From positions 1,488,001-1,552,000 of the forward strand of contig CAVZYX010000005.1 of the NCBI GenBank assembly GCA_963779645.1: a stretch of 64,000 bases of DNA. The letters run 5' to 3'. Each line of letters opens with the position of its first letter. Positions within the stretch are counted from its first letter, which is position 1. Below the pieces are notes generated by a model. The model had not been told where the DNA came from. It ran no database searches and worked only from the letters and a program-made list of their open reading frames with translations. Positions 43,588 through 52,172 of the stretch are shown in pieces. The translations under genes and the position numbers were made by a program. This DNA is from CALMBW01 sp963779645 (GTDB lineage: Bacteria > Actinomycetota > CADDZG01 > WHSQ01).

Positions 43588-46500
43588 GCACCGACCCACG
43601 TCGCTCCGCGGCGATCCGCGCTGCACTCAAAGGCTACGAACCAACGGACGAGCAGTGGAAAGCGATATCTCATCCTCTCGAGCCCATCTATCTGATCGCC
43701 GGCGCCGGTTCGGGTAAGACGGCAGTCATGGCGGCGCGCATCGCGTGGGCTCTCGAGACGCAGCCGTTCTCGCCGTCCCAGATCCTCGGGCTGACGTTCA
43801 CAAACAAGGCATCGCAAGAACTGCTCGAACGCATCCATCTTGCCCTTGCCGAGATCAACGACGAGTCGGGCGAGGACGTGACGGTTAACACTTACAACGC
43901 CTTCGCTGCGGGCATCGTGCGGGATCACGGACTGCTGGTCGAGATCGAACCTGAGGCTGGCCTGCTGTCCGAGGCCCAGCAGTGGCAACTCCTTCTGTCC
44001 TGCCTCGATGACCTTCCACCGTTCGAAGCACTCGAGATCCGGTCGTCTTACGTCGTCGGCTCTGCGTTGGGCTTGTCTTCGTCGATCGCCGATCACATGG
44101 TGAGTCTCGAAGCGATCGACGCTGCTGCAGATCATGTCCTGTCGATGAAGGGGATCGACGACAAGATGATCGAGGCTGCCGAGCGTCGCAAAGAACTCGT
44201 GAAGGCGGTCGGCGCATACATCGGCGCGAAGCAAAGAACAGGGCGGATCGACTTCGGCGATCAGATCTCGAAGGCGGTGATGATCCTCGAAGGTCACCCC
44301 GATGTTCGAGATGCATACCGGAAGCGGTTCCCCTTCGTGCTGCTCGATGAGTACCAAGACACGAACGTTGCCCAGCGTCGGATGCTTCAAGCACTCGTGG
44401 GCGAGAACGGTGCCGTCACTGCAGTTGGAGATGCGCGGCAAGCGATCTTCGCGTGGCGAGGTGCGACGATGTACAACCTGATCGGTTTCCCGGACGACTT
44501 CCCGCGTGCGAACGGCATCCGTTACGAACCGATCTCTCTTTCCGAGAACTTCCGGTCCGGGTCGCACATCCTCGATGTCGCGAACGATGTGGTGTCGGGG
44601 ATCGACGCATCGAGGCGGCCCGGTGATCCTCTCCGTCCCCATGCGTCGAACGGGACCGGATCCGTTGCTCTCGGTCTCTTCTCGGACGAGAGCGCCGAGG
44701 CTAACTGGATCGCAGCACAGTGCGAACGCTTGCATGGCACTGCAACCGCCGAGGGCCGCCCCGAGGTTCAGTGGAAAGACATGGCGATCCTCGTCCGCCG
44801 CAAAGCGGCGATGGATGCGGTTCTCCAAGCTCTCGAGGATCGCAAGATCCCTGTCGAGGTCATCGGCCTTGGGGGACTCCTGAAGACTCCAGAGGTCACC
44901 GAGATCGTTGCGTGGTTGCGAGCGCTGGAGTCCAAGCCCGGTGCGAACCGCTGGCTGGGACGCATCTTGCTCGGGCCCCGGTGGCGCATCCATTACCGGG
45001 ATCTGTCGGCCCTGGCGCGCTGGGCGACGTCTCAGAACTGGGACCTTCGTATGCGCTTAGCGGGCGGGGACGAAGCACTGGCCCGCGATATGGAGCCTGG
45101 TGACGTCGCCTACTCCCTTGCCGAGGCTCTCAATCACCTCGATGCGATCGAGGATGTCGGCCCCCAGGCGAAGAAGCGCCTTAAGGAGTTCTCGGGCAAG
45201 CTCGCCACCATCCGCAAGCGAGCGAACGCTCCCATCCTTGAGCTTGTCCAAGAGGTGATCCGCTCGGCAGGGATTACCGACGCCCTGGAGTCTTCGTCCT
45301 CGCGCACCGCACCTGCCGCGAAGCAGAACATCTCCAACTTCTTGGATCAGGTCGCGAGCTTCGCGCCCATCGAAGGAGAAGCAACGCTCAGATCCTTCAT
45401 CGCCTACCTGGATGCGGCCGAGGTCGCTGAAGAAACTCTCGATGCCACCCAGCCCGCTGATCAAGATTCGGTGAAGTTGATGACGGTCCACTCTGCCAAG
45501 GGACTCGAATTCGAGTGTGTTTTCGTCCCGTCGGTGGCCGCGGCCGAAGGCAAGAGCGGTGGGAAGGTCTATTCGATCTTCCCGAACACACGTGGATCGA
45601 ACCCACTAACCAGTTACTCAGAGCTCCCTTATGAGGTCCGAGAGGATGCCGAGCACCTTCCCCGCTTCGAAGGCAATCTGAACAAGTTCAGAGATGCAGT
45701 GAAGGACCGTGTGATCGAGGACGAAAGACGTCTCTTCTATGTCGCATTGACTCGCGCGAAGCAGAGACTGGCTGTGACTGCCTCATGGTGGTACGGACGC
45801 GACAAGACACCGAAAGGTCCCTCGGAGTTCTTCGAAGATCTCGAGAAGCTCGCCGATCGCGGACTGGTGACCGTAGTTGAACGTGCCGAGGCTCCAGCGG
45901 AGAACCCGATGTTCGACGCGATGGAAGATAGGCGCCAGTGGCCTCCTCAACCGCGCTCAGGGTTGGAGGACACGTTGTTCGCTGACGGTTGGGGGGCTGC
46001 GGCCGACCACGTGCTCGACGGAAGTATCTCGCTCGAAGATCTACTGAACGAGTTGACGGAGGCCGATCGCTCTGCCGCTGTCGCCTTGATCGGGGAACAA
46101 CGAAAGGATCTGTCGGTCATATCGGCTGCGGCGACTCCCGAACCAGCGCGTCAAGCGAGCGTGCCCGACATCGTGTCTGCCACGAACATGATCCGGCTTA
46201 ATAAGGGTCAACTCGATGCATGGGATCTCGTAAGACCACTGCCGGACAGGCCGACCCTTCAGCGCCGGCTCGGGACAGAGGTTCATCGCCTTATCGAAGA
46301 GAAAGCCCGAGGTATCGCCCCTTACCCCGATGAGGAGGAGCTGGATGTCCCCTCCGAGGTAACCGAACCAGCCGTGATCAACGGCCTGTTAGATCATTTT
46401 GCTGCATCCGGTTATGCCGACCGAGACCTCGCTCGGCTCCCGAGTGGCGAGCCGATGGTCGAGCTCCCATTCACGCTCAATGTCGATGGAACGATCGTTC

Positions 46501-46718
46501 GTGGGCGGATCGATGCGGTTTACGAGACCGATGACGGCGGTATCGAGATAGTCGATGTGAAGACAGGAGCTCGTTTCGATCACAACGAAGGAGATCAGCT
46601 GGAGCTCTATGCCCGTGCCCTGAAAGCTAACGGTTTACTGCCGGAAGCCAGGCCCGTGACTTTGACCTATCTCTTCCTGGATGGAGGCGAGCCCGCCAGC
46701 CGCGAGTGGGTCTCTTAG
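43584..46718 (+). CDS. adnB: AdnB-like UvrD-type helicase with RecB nuclease
   Basis: A 1044-residue partner starting at ATG 43584, inside the adnA stop. Walker A GAGSGKT is at about residues 40-46, the DExx box LLDEYQDT follows, and motif VI is LFYVALTRAKQ. The C-terminal nuclease carries GRIDAV and VDVKTG. With AdnA it should form the heterodimeric helicase-nuclease, in which AdnB's motor is the main one in mycobacteria. No clear Fe-S cysteine set is seen in this subunit. Confidence 0.85.
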   Translation: MSTDPRRSAAIRAALKGYEPTDEQWKAISHPLEPIYLIAGAGSGKTAVMAARIAWALETQPFSPSQILGLTFTNKASQELLERIHLALAEINDESGEDVTVNTYNAFAAGIVRDHGLLVEIEPEAGLLSEAQQWQLLLSCLDDLPPFEALEIRSSYVVGSALGLSSSIADHMVSLEAIDAAADHVLSMKGIDDKMIEAAERRKELVKAVGAYIGAKQRTGRIDFGDQISKAVMILEGHPDVRDAYRKRFPFVLLDEYQDTNVAQRRMLQALVGENGAVTAVGDARQAIFAWRGATMYNLIGFPDDFPRANGIRYEPISLSENFRSGSHILDVANDVVSGIDASRRPGDPLRPHASNGTGSVALGLFSDESAEANWIAAQCERLHGTATAEGRPEVQWKDMAILVRRKAAMDAVLQALEDRKIPVEVIGLGGLLKTPEVTEIVAWLRALESKPGANRWLGRILLGPRWRIHYRDLSALARWATSQNWDLRMRLAGGDEALARDMEPGDVAYSLAEALNHLDAIEDVGPQAKKRLKEFSGKLATIRKRANAPILELVQEVIRSAGITDALESSSSRTAPAAKQNISNFLDQVASFAPIEGEATLRSFIAYLDAAEVAEETLDATQPADQDSVKLMTVHSAKGLEFECVFVPSVAAAEGKSGGKVYSIFPNTRGSNPLTSYSELPYEVREDAEHLPRFEGNLNKFRDAVKDRVIEDERRLFYVALTRAKQRLAVTASWWYGRDKTPKGPSEFFEDLEKLADRGLVTVVERAEAPAENPMFDAMEDRRQWPPQPRSGLEDTLFADGWGAAADHVLDGSISLEDLLNELTEADRSAAVALIGEQRKDLSVISAAATPEPARQASVPDIVSATNMIRLNKGQLDAWDLVRPLPDRPTLQRRLGTEVHRLIEEKARGIAPYPDEEELDVPSEVTEPAVINGLLDHFAASGYADRDLARLPSGEPMVELPFTLNVDGTIVRGRIDAVYETDDGGIEIVDVKTGARFDHNEGDQLELYARALKANGLLPEARPVTLTYLFLDGGEPASREWVS

Positions 46719-46758
46719 ATCGATAGCTCTAAGTTGGGCGTCAAGGGATGATGGCTAT

Positions 46759-49700
46759 ATGAGAGAGGTCACTTCCACCTGGTTCGCAGACGCGTTCGAG
46801 GCCCCCACTACGGCCCAGGTCCAGGCGTGGAAGACGATTTCCTCCGGCAACAACGCTCTCGTTGTGGCGCCAACCGGTTCAGGCAAAACCCTCGCGGCCT
46901 TCCTGTGGTCGCTCGACAGACTCGTATCCGAGCCCTCGCCACCTGCCAAGGAACGCACGCGCGTCCTTTACATCTCACCCCTGAAGGCACTGGCTGTCGA
47001 TGTCGACAAGAACCTCAGGTCTCCGCTGGTGGGAATGCGCGCGACGGCTCAGCGCCTTAGCAAACCTTTCACCGACGTCACCGTTGGAGTTCGCACCGGC
47101 GACACTCCGCCAGAGGAACGTCGCCGCTTCGCTACCCATCCTCCCGACATCCTCATCACGACTCCGGAATCGCTCTTCCTCCTGTTGACTTCAGCTGCTC
47201 GCGAGGCCCTTCGTCACGTCGAAACCGTGATCGTCGATGAGGTCCATGCCATCGCAGGCACGAAGCGGGGCGCGCATCTTGCGCTCAGTCTCGAGAGGTT
47301 GGACGAACTGCTCGACAAGCCTGCTCAGCGGATCGGCCTGTCGGCGACCGTCAGACCGCACGATGAGATCGCTCGGTTCCTGGGCGGATCACGCCCGGTT
47401 GAGGTTGTTGCCCCCAAGAGCGAGAAGACATTCGATCTGCAGATAGTCGTTCCCGTCGAAGATATGAAGGATCCGGGGAGCGGTGCTCCAGAAGACGATC
47501 TCGGCTTGCTCGAAGGCTCTGCGTCGGGTGGTGAAGCTCGCAATAGCGTGTGGCCACACGTCGAGGAACGTTTACTTGAAGTGATACGCGCGCACAGATC
47601 GACGATCGTGTTCGTCAACTCGAGGCGATTGTCCGAGAGACTGTGTTCGCGCTTGAACGCACTCGCAGGTGACGAGGTCGTGCGGGCTCACCATGGATCG
47701 GTAGCGCGCGATCAACGACTACTTATCGAAGAGGAGCTCAAAGCCGGTCGGCTTCCCGCGGTGGTTGCGACGAGCTCGCTCGAACTCGGGATCGACATGG
47801 GCGCGGTTGATCTGGTCGTTCAGGTTGGCGCTCCAGACTCGGTGGCATCCGGCCTTCAGCGGATCGGCCGAGCCGGCCATCAGGTTGGAGCTGTAAGCCA
47901 GGGGATCTTCTTCCCACGATTCCGCGGCGATCTGCTTGAATCTGCCGTCGTGGTGGGCCGGATGGTCGAAGGCAAGATCGAAGAGACCCACTACCCGAGG
48001 AACCCCCTCGACGTTCTCGCGCAGCAGATCGTCGCTATGACGGCGATGGATGAGTGGTCGCTCGATGCTCTTGCCGAAGTCATCCAAAGGGCCGCACCGT
48101 TCGCCGAGCTACCACGTAGCGCACTCGAGAGCGTTCTCGACATGCTTTCGGGCCGCTATCCGTCGGATGAATTCGCAGAGCTTCGGCCGCGCCTTAATTG
48201 GGACAGAGCGAAAGGAACGCTGACCGGCAGAAGTAATGCTCAGCGACTGGCGGTTACCTCCGGGGGAACCATCCCGGATCGCGGACTGTTCGGCGTGTTC
48301 ATCGTTGGCGAGAAGGGGGCGCGTGTCGGCGAACTCGATGAGGAGATGGTCTATGAGAGCCGCCCCGGCGAAGTGTTCCTGCTTGGAGCTTCGAGTTGGC
48401 AGATCGAAGAGATCACCCATGACCGGGTGCTGGTTACCCCTGCCCCCGGCCGTCCTGGTCGCATGCCCTTCTGGCATGGCGACGCCCCTGGCCGCCCATT
48501 GGAGCTTGGACGGGCGATCGGTGCGTTCACGCGGCAGCTGATCCGGTTGCCGCACGTCGAGCAGCTCCAGAAGTTGCGGGACGGCGGCCTCGACGATTTC
48601 GCAGCTCACAATCTCGTTGACTATCTCGCCGAGCAGAAGGACGCCACAGGGGTCATCCCCGACGATAAGACGATCGTCGTCGAGAGGTTCCGTGACGAGT
48701 TGGGCGATTGGCGTATCTGTATCCACTCTTTCTTCGGGGCGAAGGTCCATGCCCCTTGGGCGCAAGCTATCGAGGCTCGATTGCGGGAGCGTTTGGATGT
48801 CGAAGTGCAGTGCATCTATTCAGACGACGGGATCGTCGTTCGTCTCCCCGAAGCTCAGGAGGCACCAGCGGGCGAATCGATCGTCATCGATCCCGAAGAG
48901 ATCGAAGACCTAGTCGTCTCCGAGGTGGGAGGCTCCGCGTTGTTCTCGAGCCGGTTCCGGGAGTGTGCGGCGCGAGCCTTGCTTCTACCCAAGCGGCGCC
49001 CCGGTGGACGCACACCGCTGTGGCAACAACGCCAGCGGAGCGCGACATTGCTCCAGGTCGCGTCGAAGTACGGATCCTTCCCTATCGTCCTTGAAGCGCT
49101 TCGCGAATGTCTGCAAGACGTTTTCGACATAGAAGCGCTCAAGGAGCTTCTCGCAGGTATCGCGCGCCGCGAGATCCGTATCGTCGAGATCGATTCCAAC
49201 TTCCCGTCACCTTTCGCGTCGTCCCTGTTGTTTGGATACATCAGCGCGTTCATGTACGAAGGCGATGCCCCCCTCGCTGAAAGACGAGCTCAAGCCCTTT
49301 CTCTGGACCGAGGCCTGCTAGCCGAGTTGCTCGGTCGTGAGGAGCTCCGTGAACTGATCGACGCGGCGGCCCTTGCCGAGATCGAACTCGAGCTTCAACG
49401 ACTAAGTGACACCAGGAAAGCGAAGTCCATCGACGATCTTCATGACGCGTTGCGCTTCCTCGGTGATCTTTCTGTGATGGAGGTGCGCGATCGACTGGTC
49501 GATCCGGCCGACGCCATCCGGTATCTAGACGAACTTCGATCGTCCCGTCGCGCTGTCGAGATACGCGTCTCCGGAGAGCCGCGCTGGATCGCTATCGAGG
49601 ATGCCGCCCGCTACCGGGATGCATTGGGCGTCGTGCCCCCGCCGGGGATCCCCGATTCATTCCTCGAGCCGGTCGTAGACCCTCTCGGCGACCTGGTTGG

Positions 49701-51150
49701 TAGATACGCCCGCACCCATGGACCGTTCGAAACCTCCGCCGTAGCCGACCGGCTCGGGCTCGGTGTGGCGATCGTCACTCAGGCTCTGCACAAGTTGGAG
49801 TCGCAAGGCCGCGTGGTCGACGGCGAGTTCCGACCCAACGGCCGTGGCTTGGAATGGGTCGACGTTGAGGTGCTGAGACGCGTCAGGCGCAGGTCGCTCG
49901 CCGCGCTGCGGAAGGAGATCGAACCGGCTCCGATCCAAGCGATGTCGAGGTTCTATCTGGGGTGGCAAGGCGTGACCTCTCCCGCCCCGAGAGGATCTGA
50001 TGCCCTTTTCCGTGTGGTGGAACAGCTTCAAGGGTTCCCGATCCCCGCCTCGGCGCTCGAGACGCAAGTACTCCCAGCCAGACTCACCACCTACTCGGCG
50101 GTCGACCTGGATGAGCTCGGCGCGTCTGGTGAGGTTGTGTGGTGTGGGCTCGGACCGATCGGCACTACGGACGGGTGGGTGACGTTAGCGCTGCGAGACG
50201 ATGCTCCCGCTCTTCTTCCGGAAGCGACCGCGCTTCCTAACGGCGATCTCGCGCAACCTCTTCTCGAAGCTCTTGCTGGTGGGGGAGCCATGTTCTTCAG
50301 ACAGTTGTCTGATGCCGTCGGCGCAACCGACGACGCGGTGCTGGTGCAGGAGCTCTGGGACCTCGTGTGGGCGGGCTACATCACCAACGACACGCTTGCA
50401 CCTTTGCGAGCGATCCTGTCGCGTAAGCGGAATCCGGCACCCCATGCGCGAAGGCAAGGTCGGCGACCTTCCTTGCCGTCGAGGACCGGCCCGCCGGCTG
50501 GAGCCGGTCGTTGGAGCCTCGTGCCCGAACGCATCCCGGATGCCACGCGACGGCTGCATGCCCAAGCCGAGCAGTTGCTGTCGCGGCACGGGATCGTCAC
50601 TCCGGGGGTTGTCGGGGCCGAGAAGATCAACGGTGGGTTCTCGGCCGTGTATCCGATCCTGAAGGCGATGGAGGAACGAGGGATCTGCAGACGTGGGTAT
50701 TTCGTCGACGGTCTTGGTGGCGCACAGTTCGCGCTTCCGGGAGCGGTCGACCGGATGCGAGGGCTGATCGACGTGCCTCGGGGCGACCTTAGAACCGAGG
50801 TTCTGGCTGCAACCGATCCCGCGAATCCATACGGGGCCGCGTTGCCGTGGCCCGAGCGAGATGGCGGACATCGAGCGGGACGGAAAGCGGGAGCGGTGGT
50901 GATCCTCGTGAGGGGAGAGCTGGTTGTTTACGTCGAGCGCGGGGGCCGGACGCTTTTGAGCTACAGCGACGATGTGGAAACGCTCCAACCCGCCGTGGAC
51001 GCTTTGGCTCTTGCAGCGCGCGAAGGGGCACTCGGGAAGTTGCATGTTGAAAGGGCCGATGGTGAGGCGGTGTACGACACACCCTTCGCGAACGCTCTCG
51101 TGGCTGCAGGCTTCCGTCCATCATCGAAAGGACTGCGGCTCCGTGCCTGA
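46759..51150 (+). CDS. lhr: Lhr-type large ATP-dependent helicase
   Basis: A 1463-residue superfamily 2 helicase, the usual Lhr size. Walker A APTGSGKT is at residues 37-44; the DEVH box is in IVDEVHAI near residue 158; motif III is SATVRP; then FVNSRR and GRAGHQ. After the helicase core come the WH and the C-terminal Lhr domain. Mycobacterial Lhr is a 3'-5' translocase induced by DNA damage. The C-terminal part ends next to nei with an 8-nt overlap, as in the mycobacterial lhr-nei pair. Confidence 0.92.
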   Translation: MREVTSTWFADAFEAPTTAQVQAWKTISSGNNALVVAPTGSGKTLAAFLWSLDRLVSEPSPPAKERTRVLYISPLKALAVDVDKNLRSPLVGMRATAQRLSKPFTDVTVGVRTGDTPPEERRRFATHPPDILITTPESLFLLLTSAAREALRHVETVIVDEVHAIAGTKRGAHLALSLERLDELLDKPAQRIGLSATVRPHDEIARFLGGSRPVEVVAPKSEKTFDLQIVVPVEDMKDPGSGAPEDDLGLLEGSASGGEARNSVWPHVEERLLEVIRAHRSTIVFVNSRRLSERLCSRLNALAGDEVVRAHHGSVARDQRLLIEEELKAGRLPAVVATSSLELGIDMGAVDLVVQVGAPDSVASGLQRIGRAGHQVGAVSQGIFFPRFRGDLLESAVVVGRMVEGKIEETHYPRNPLDVLAQQIVAMTAMDEWSLDALAEVIQRAAPFAELPRSALESVLDMLSGRYPSDEFAELRPRLNWDRAKGTLTGRSNAQRLAVTSGGTIPDRGLFGVFIVGEKGARVGELDEEMVYESRPGEVFLLGASSWQIEEITHDRVLVTPAPGRPGRMPFWHGDAPGRPLELGRAIGAFTRQLIRLPHVEQLQKLRDGGLDDFAAHNLVDYLAEQKDATGVIPDDKTIVVERFRDELGDWRICIHSFFGAKVHAPWAQAIEARLRERLDVEVQCIYSDDGIVVRLPEAQEAPAGESIVIDPEEIEDLVVSEVGGSALFSSRFRECAARALLLPKRRPGGRTPLWQQRQRSATLLQVASKYGSFPIVLEALRECLQDVFDIEALKELLAGIARREIRIVEIDSNFPSPFASSLLFGYISAFMYEGDAPLAERRAQALSLDRGLLAELLGREELRELIDAAALAEIELELQRLSDTRKAKSIDDLHDALRFLGDLSVMEVRDRLVDPADAIRYLDELRSSRRAVEIRVSGEPRWIAIEDAARYRDALGVVPPPGIPDSFLEPVVDPLGDLVGRYARTHGPFETSAVADRLGLGVAIVTQALHKLESQGRVVDGEFRPNGRGLEWVDVEVLRRVRRRSLAALRKEIEPAPIQAMSRFYLGWQGVTSPAPRGSDALFRVVEQLQGFPIPASALETQVLPARLTTYSAVDLDELGASGEVVWCGLGPIGTTDGWVTLALRDDAPALLPEATALPNGDLAQPLLEALAGGGAMFFRQLSDAVGATDDAVLVQELWDLVWAGYITNDTLAPLRAILSRKRNPAPHARRQGRRPSLPSRTGPPAGAGRWSLVPERIPDATRRLHAQAEQLLSRHGIVTPGVVGAEKINGGFSAVYPILKAMEERGICRRGYFVDGLGGAQFALPGAVDRMRGLIDVPRGDLRTEVLAATDPANPYGAALPWPERDGGHRAGRKAGAVVILVRGELVVYVERGGRTLLSYSDDVETLQPAVDALALAAREGALGKLHVERADGEAVYDTPFANALVAAGFRPSSKGLRLRA

Positions 51151-52003
51151 GGGTGACACCGTTCACCTCGCTGCCGACAGGTTGCAGCGAGCTTTCGGCG
51201 GTCAGCGGTTGACCGCCTTCGATCTAAGGGTGTCGGCTTTCGCCACCTCTGATCTTTCCGGCGTACAGGTTCTCGAGGTTGTGGCGCGAGGCAAGCATCT
51301 GTTCTTTCGATTCGACAACGAACTCACGCTGCATACGCATTTCAAGATGGATGGTTCGTGGCACCTCTACCAACACGGCTCGCGGTGGCGCGGCCCCCAC
51401 CATCAGGTGCGTGCCGTTCTGGAGACCGATCGATGGGTCGCCGTCGGATTCCGCTTGCCCGTCGTCGAGCTGATGCCGACGAACGATGAGTTCAAAGTGG
51501 TCGGCCATCTGGGACCAGATGTGCTCGGTCCGGATTGGGATCCCGATGCAGCTCTTGAGCGCTTGACCGCGTTCCCGGAGCGGGCAATCTCTGAAGTCCT
51601 CATCGATCAACGGGTGATGGCGGGCCCAGGGAATGTTTACAAAAGCGAGATCTGCTTCTTAGCTGGGGTCCACCCTCAGACGTTGGTGAGAGAGATCGCC
51701 GATACAGAGGCCATCGTCTTACTCACCAAGCGAACGATGGAGGCCAACCGGGCGACGGGTAGACAGATAACGACTGGGGACACACGCTCCGGCCGGGGAC
51801 AGTGGGTCTACGGGCGAGCCGGCCTTCCGTGCCGCCGTTGCGGAACGTCGATACGGCGAGAACACGATGACGCGCAGCTCGATTCAAGGGTCACTTTCTG
51901 GTGCCCCTCTTGCCAGCCGATCAGGCCGTTCGCTCTAGACGGGGGTCCTTCCACGCGCTCTCGAGCGCTTCCTGGAGATCGCGGCGCGACTCCGAGACCT
52001 TGA
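51143..52003 (+). CDS. nei: Nei/Fpg-type DNA glycosylase (endonuclease VIII family)
   Basis: A 286-residue base-excision repair enzyme starting at GTG 51143, which gives the exact N-terminus P2-E3 (VPEGDTVH). P2 is the catalytic nucleophile and E3 the acid. The H2TH region and a C-terminal zinc finger (CRRC and CPSC) are present. It removes oxidised bases and cleaves the strand. About 25 residues follow the zinc finger and overlap the small antisense gene. Overlaps lhr by 8 nt. Confidence 0.88.
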   Translation: MPEGDTVHLAADRLQRAFGGQRLTAFDLRVSAFATSDLSGVQVLEVVARGKHLFFRFDNELTLHTHFKMDGSWHLYQHGSRWRGPHHQVRAVLETDRWVAVGFRLPVVELMPTNDEFKVVGHLGPDVLGPDWDPDAALERLTAFPERAISEVLIDQRVMAGPGNVYKSEICFLAGVHPQTLVREIADTEAIVLLTKRTMEANRATGRQITTGDTRSGRGQWVYGRAGLPCRRCGTSIRREHDDAQLDSRVTFWCPSCQPIRPFALDGGPSTRSRALPGDRGATPRP

Positions 52004-52085
52004 CCGCTGAGCGAGCGTTCTCGATCGAGCCAGAGGCGAGAAGACCATCTAGTTGCCGCAACGCCGCCACTATCAGTTCCAACAT
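51921..52085 (-). CDS. Putative 54-residue protein overlapping nei antisense
   Basis: A frame from ATG 52085 to TGA 51923-51921 encodes a 54-residue, probably helical protein (LRQLDGLLASGS, then an Arg/Glu-rich helix). Minus-strand TAGCTT lies 6 nt before its ATG, the same spacing as other leaderless starts here. It overlaps the 3' end of nei by 83 nt. A coding overlap of this kind is uncommon, so it might be a shadow frame. Confidence 0.4.
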   Translation of the reverse strand: MLELIVAALRQLDGLLASGSIENARSAVKVSESRRDLQEALESAWKDPRLERTA

Positions 52086-52091
52086 GGGATC

Positions 52092-52097
52092 AAGCTA
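52092..52097 (-). promoter_or_regulatory. -10 box TAGCTT (small antisense gene)
   Basis: Minus strand, 6 nt before the ATG at 52085; supports the small gene. Confidence 0.35.
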
Positions 52098-52158
52098 TCC
52101 AACCCCCGTTACGAACGTGTTGCGAAGGCGTGAACACCTTGTTCCATCGACGTAGCGT

Positions 52159-52164
52159 TACTCT
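52159..52164 (+). promoter_or_regulatory. -10 box TACTCT (aceE)
   Basis: 8 nt before ATG 52173. GGGG between could be a weak ribosome site, so leaderless initiation is only likely. Confidence 0.4.
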
Positions 52165-52172
52165 GGGGTCCT

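Noticed and set aside
43524..44993. Long minus-strand frame (489 codons) across adnB
   Set aside because: It is the antisense of the conserved helicase, Arg/His-rich and without a promoter or known motif.
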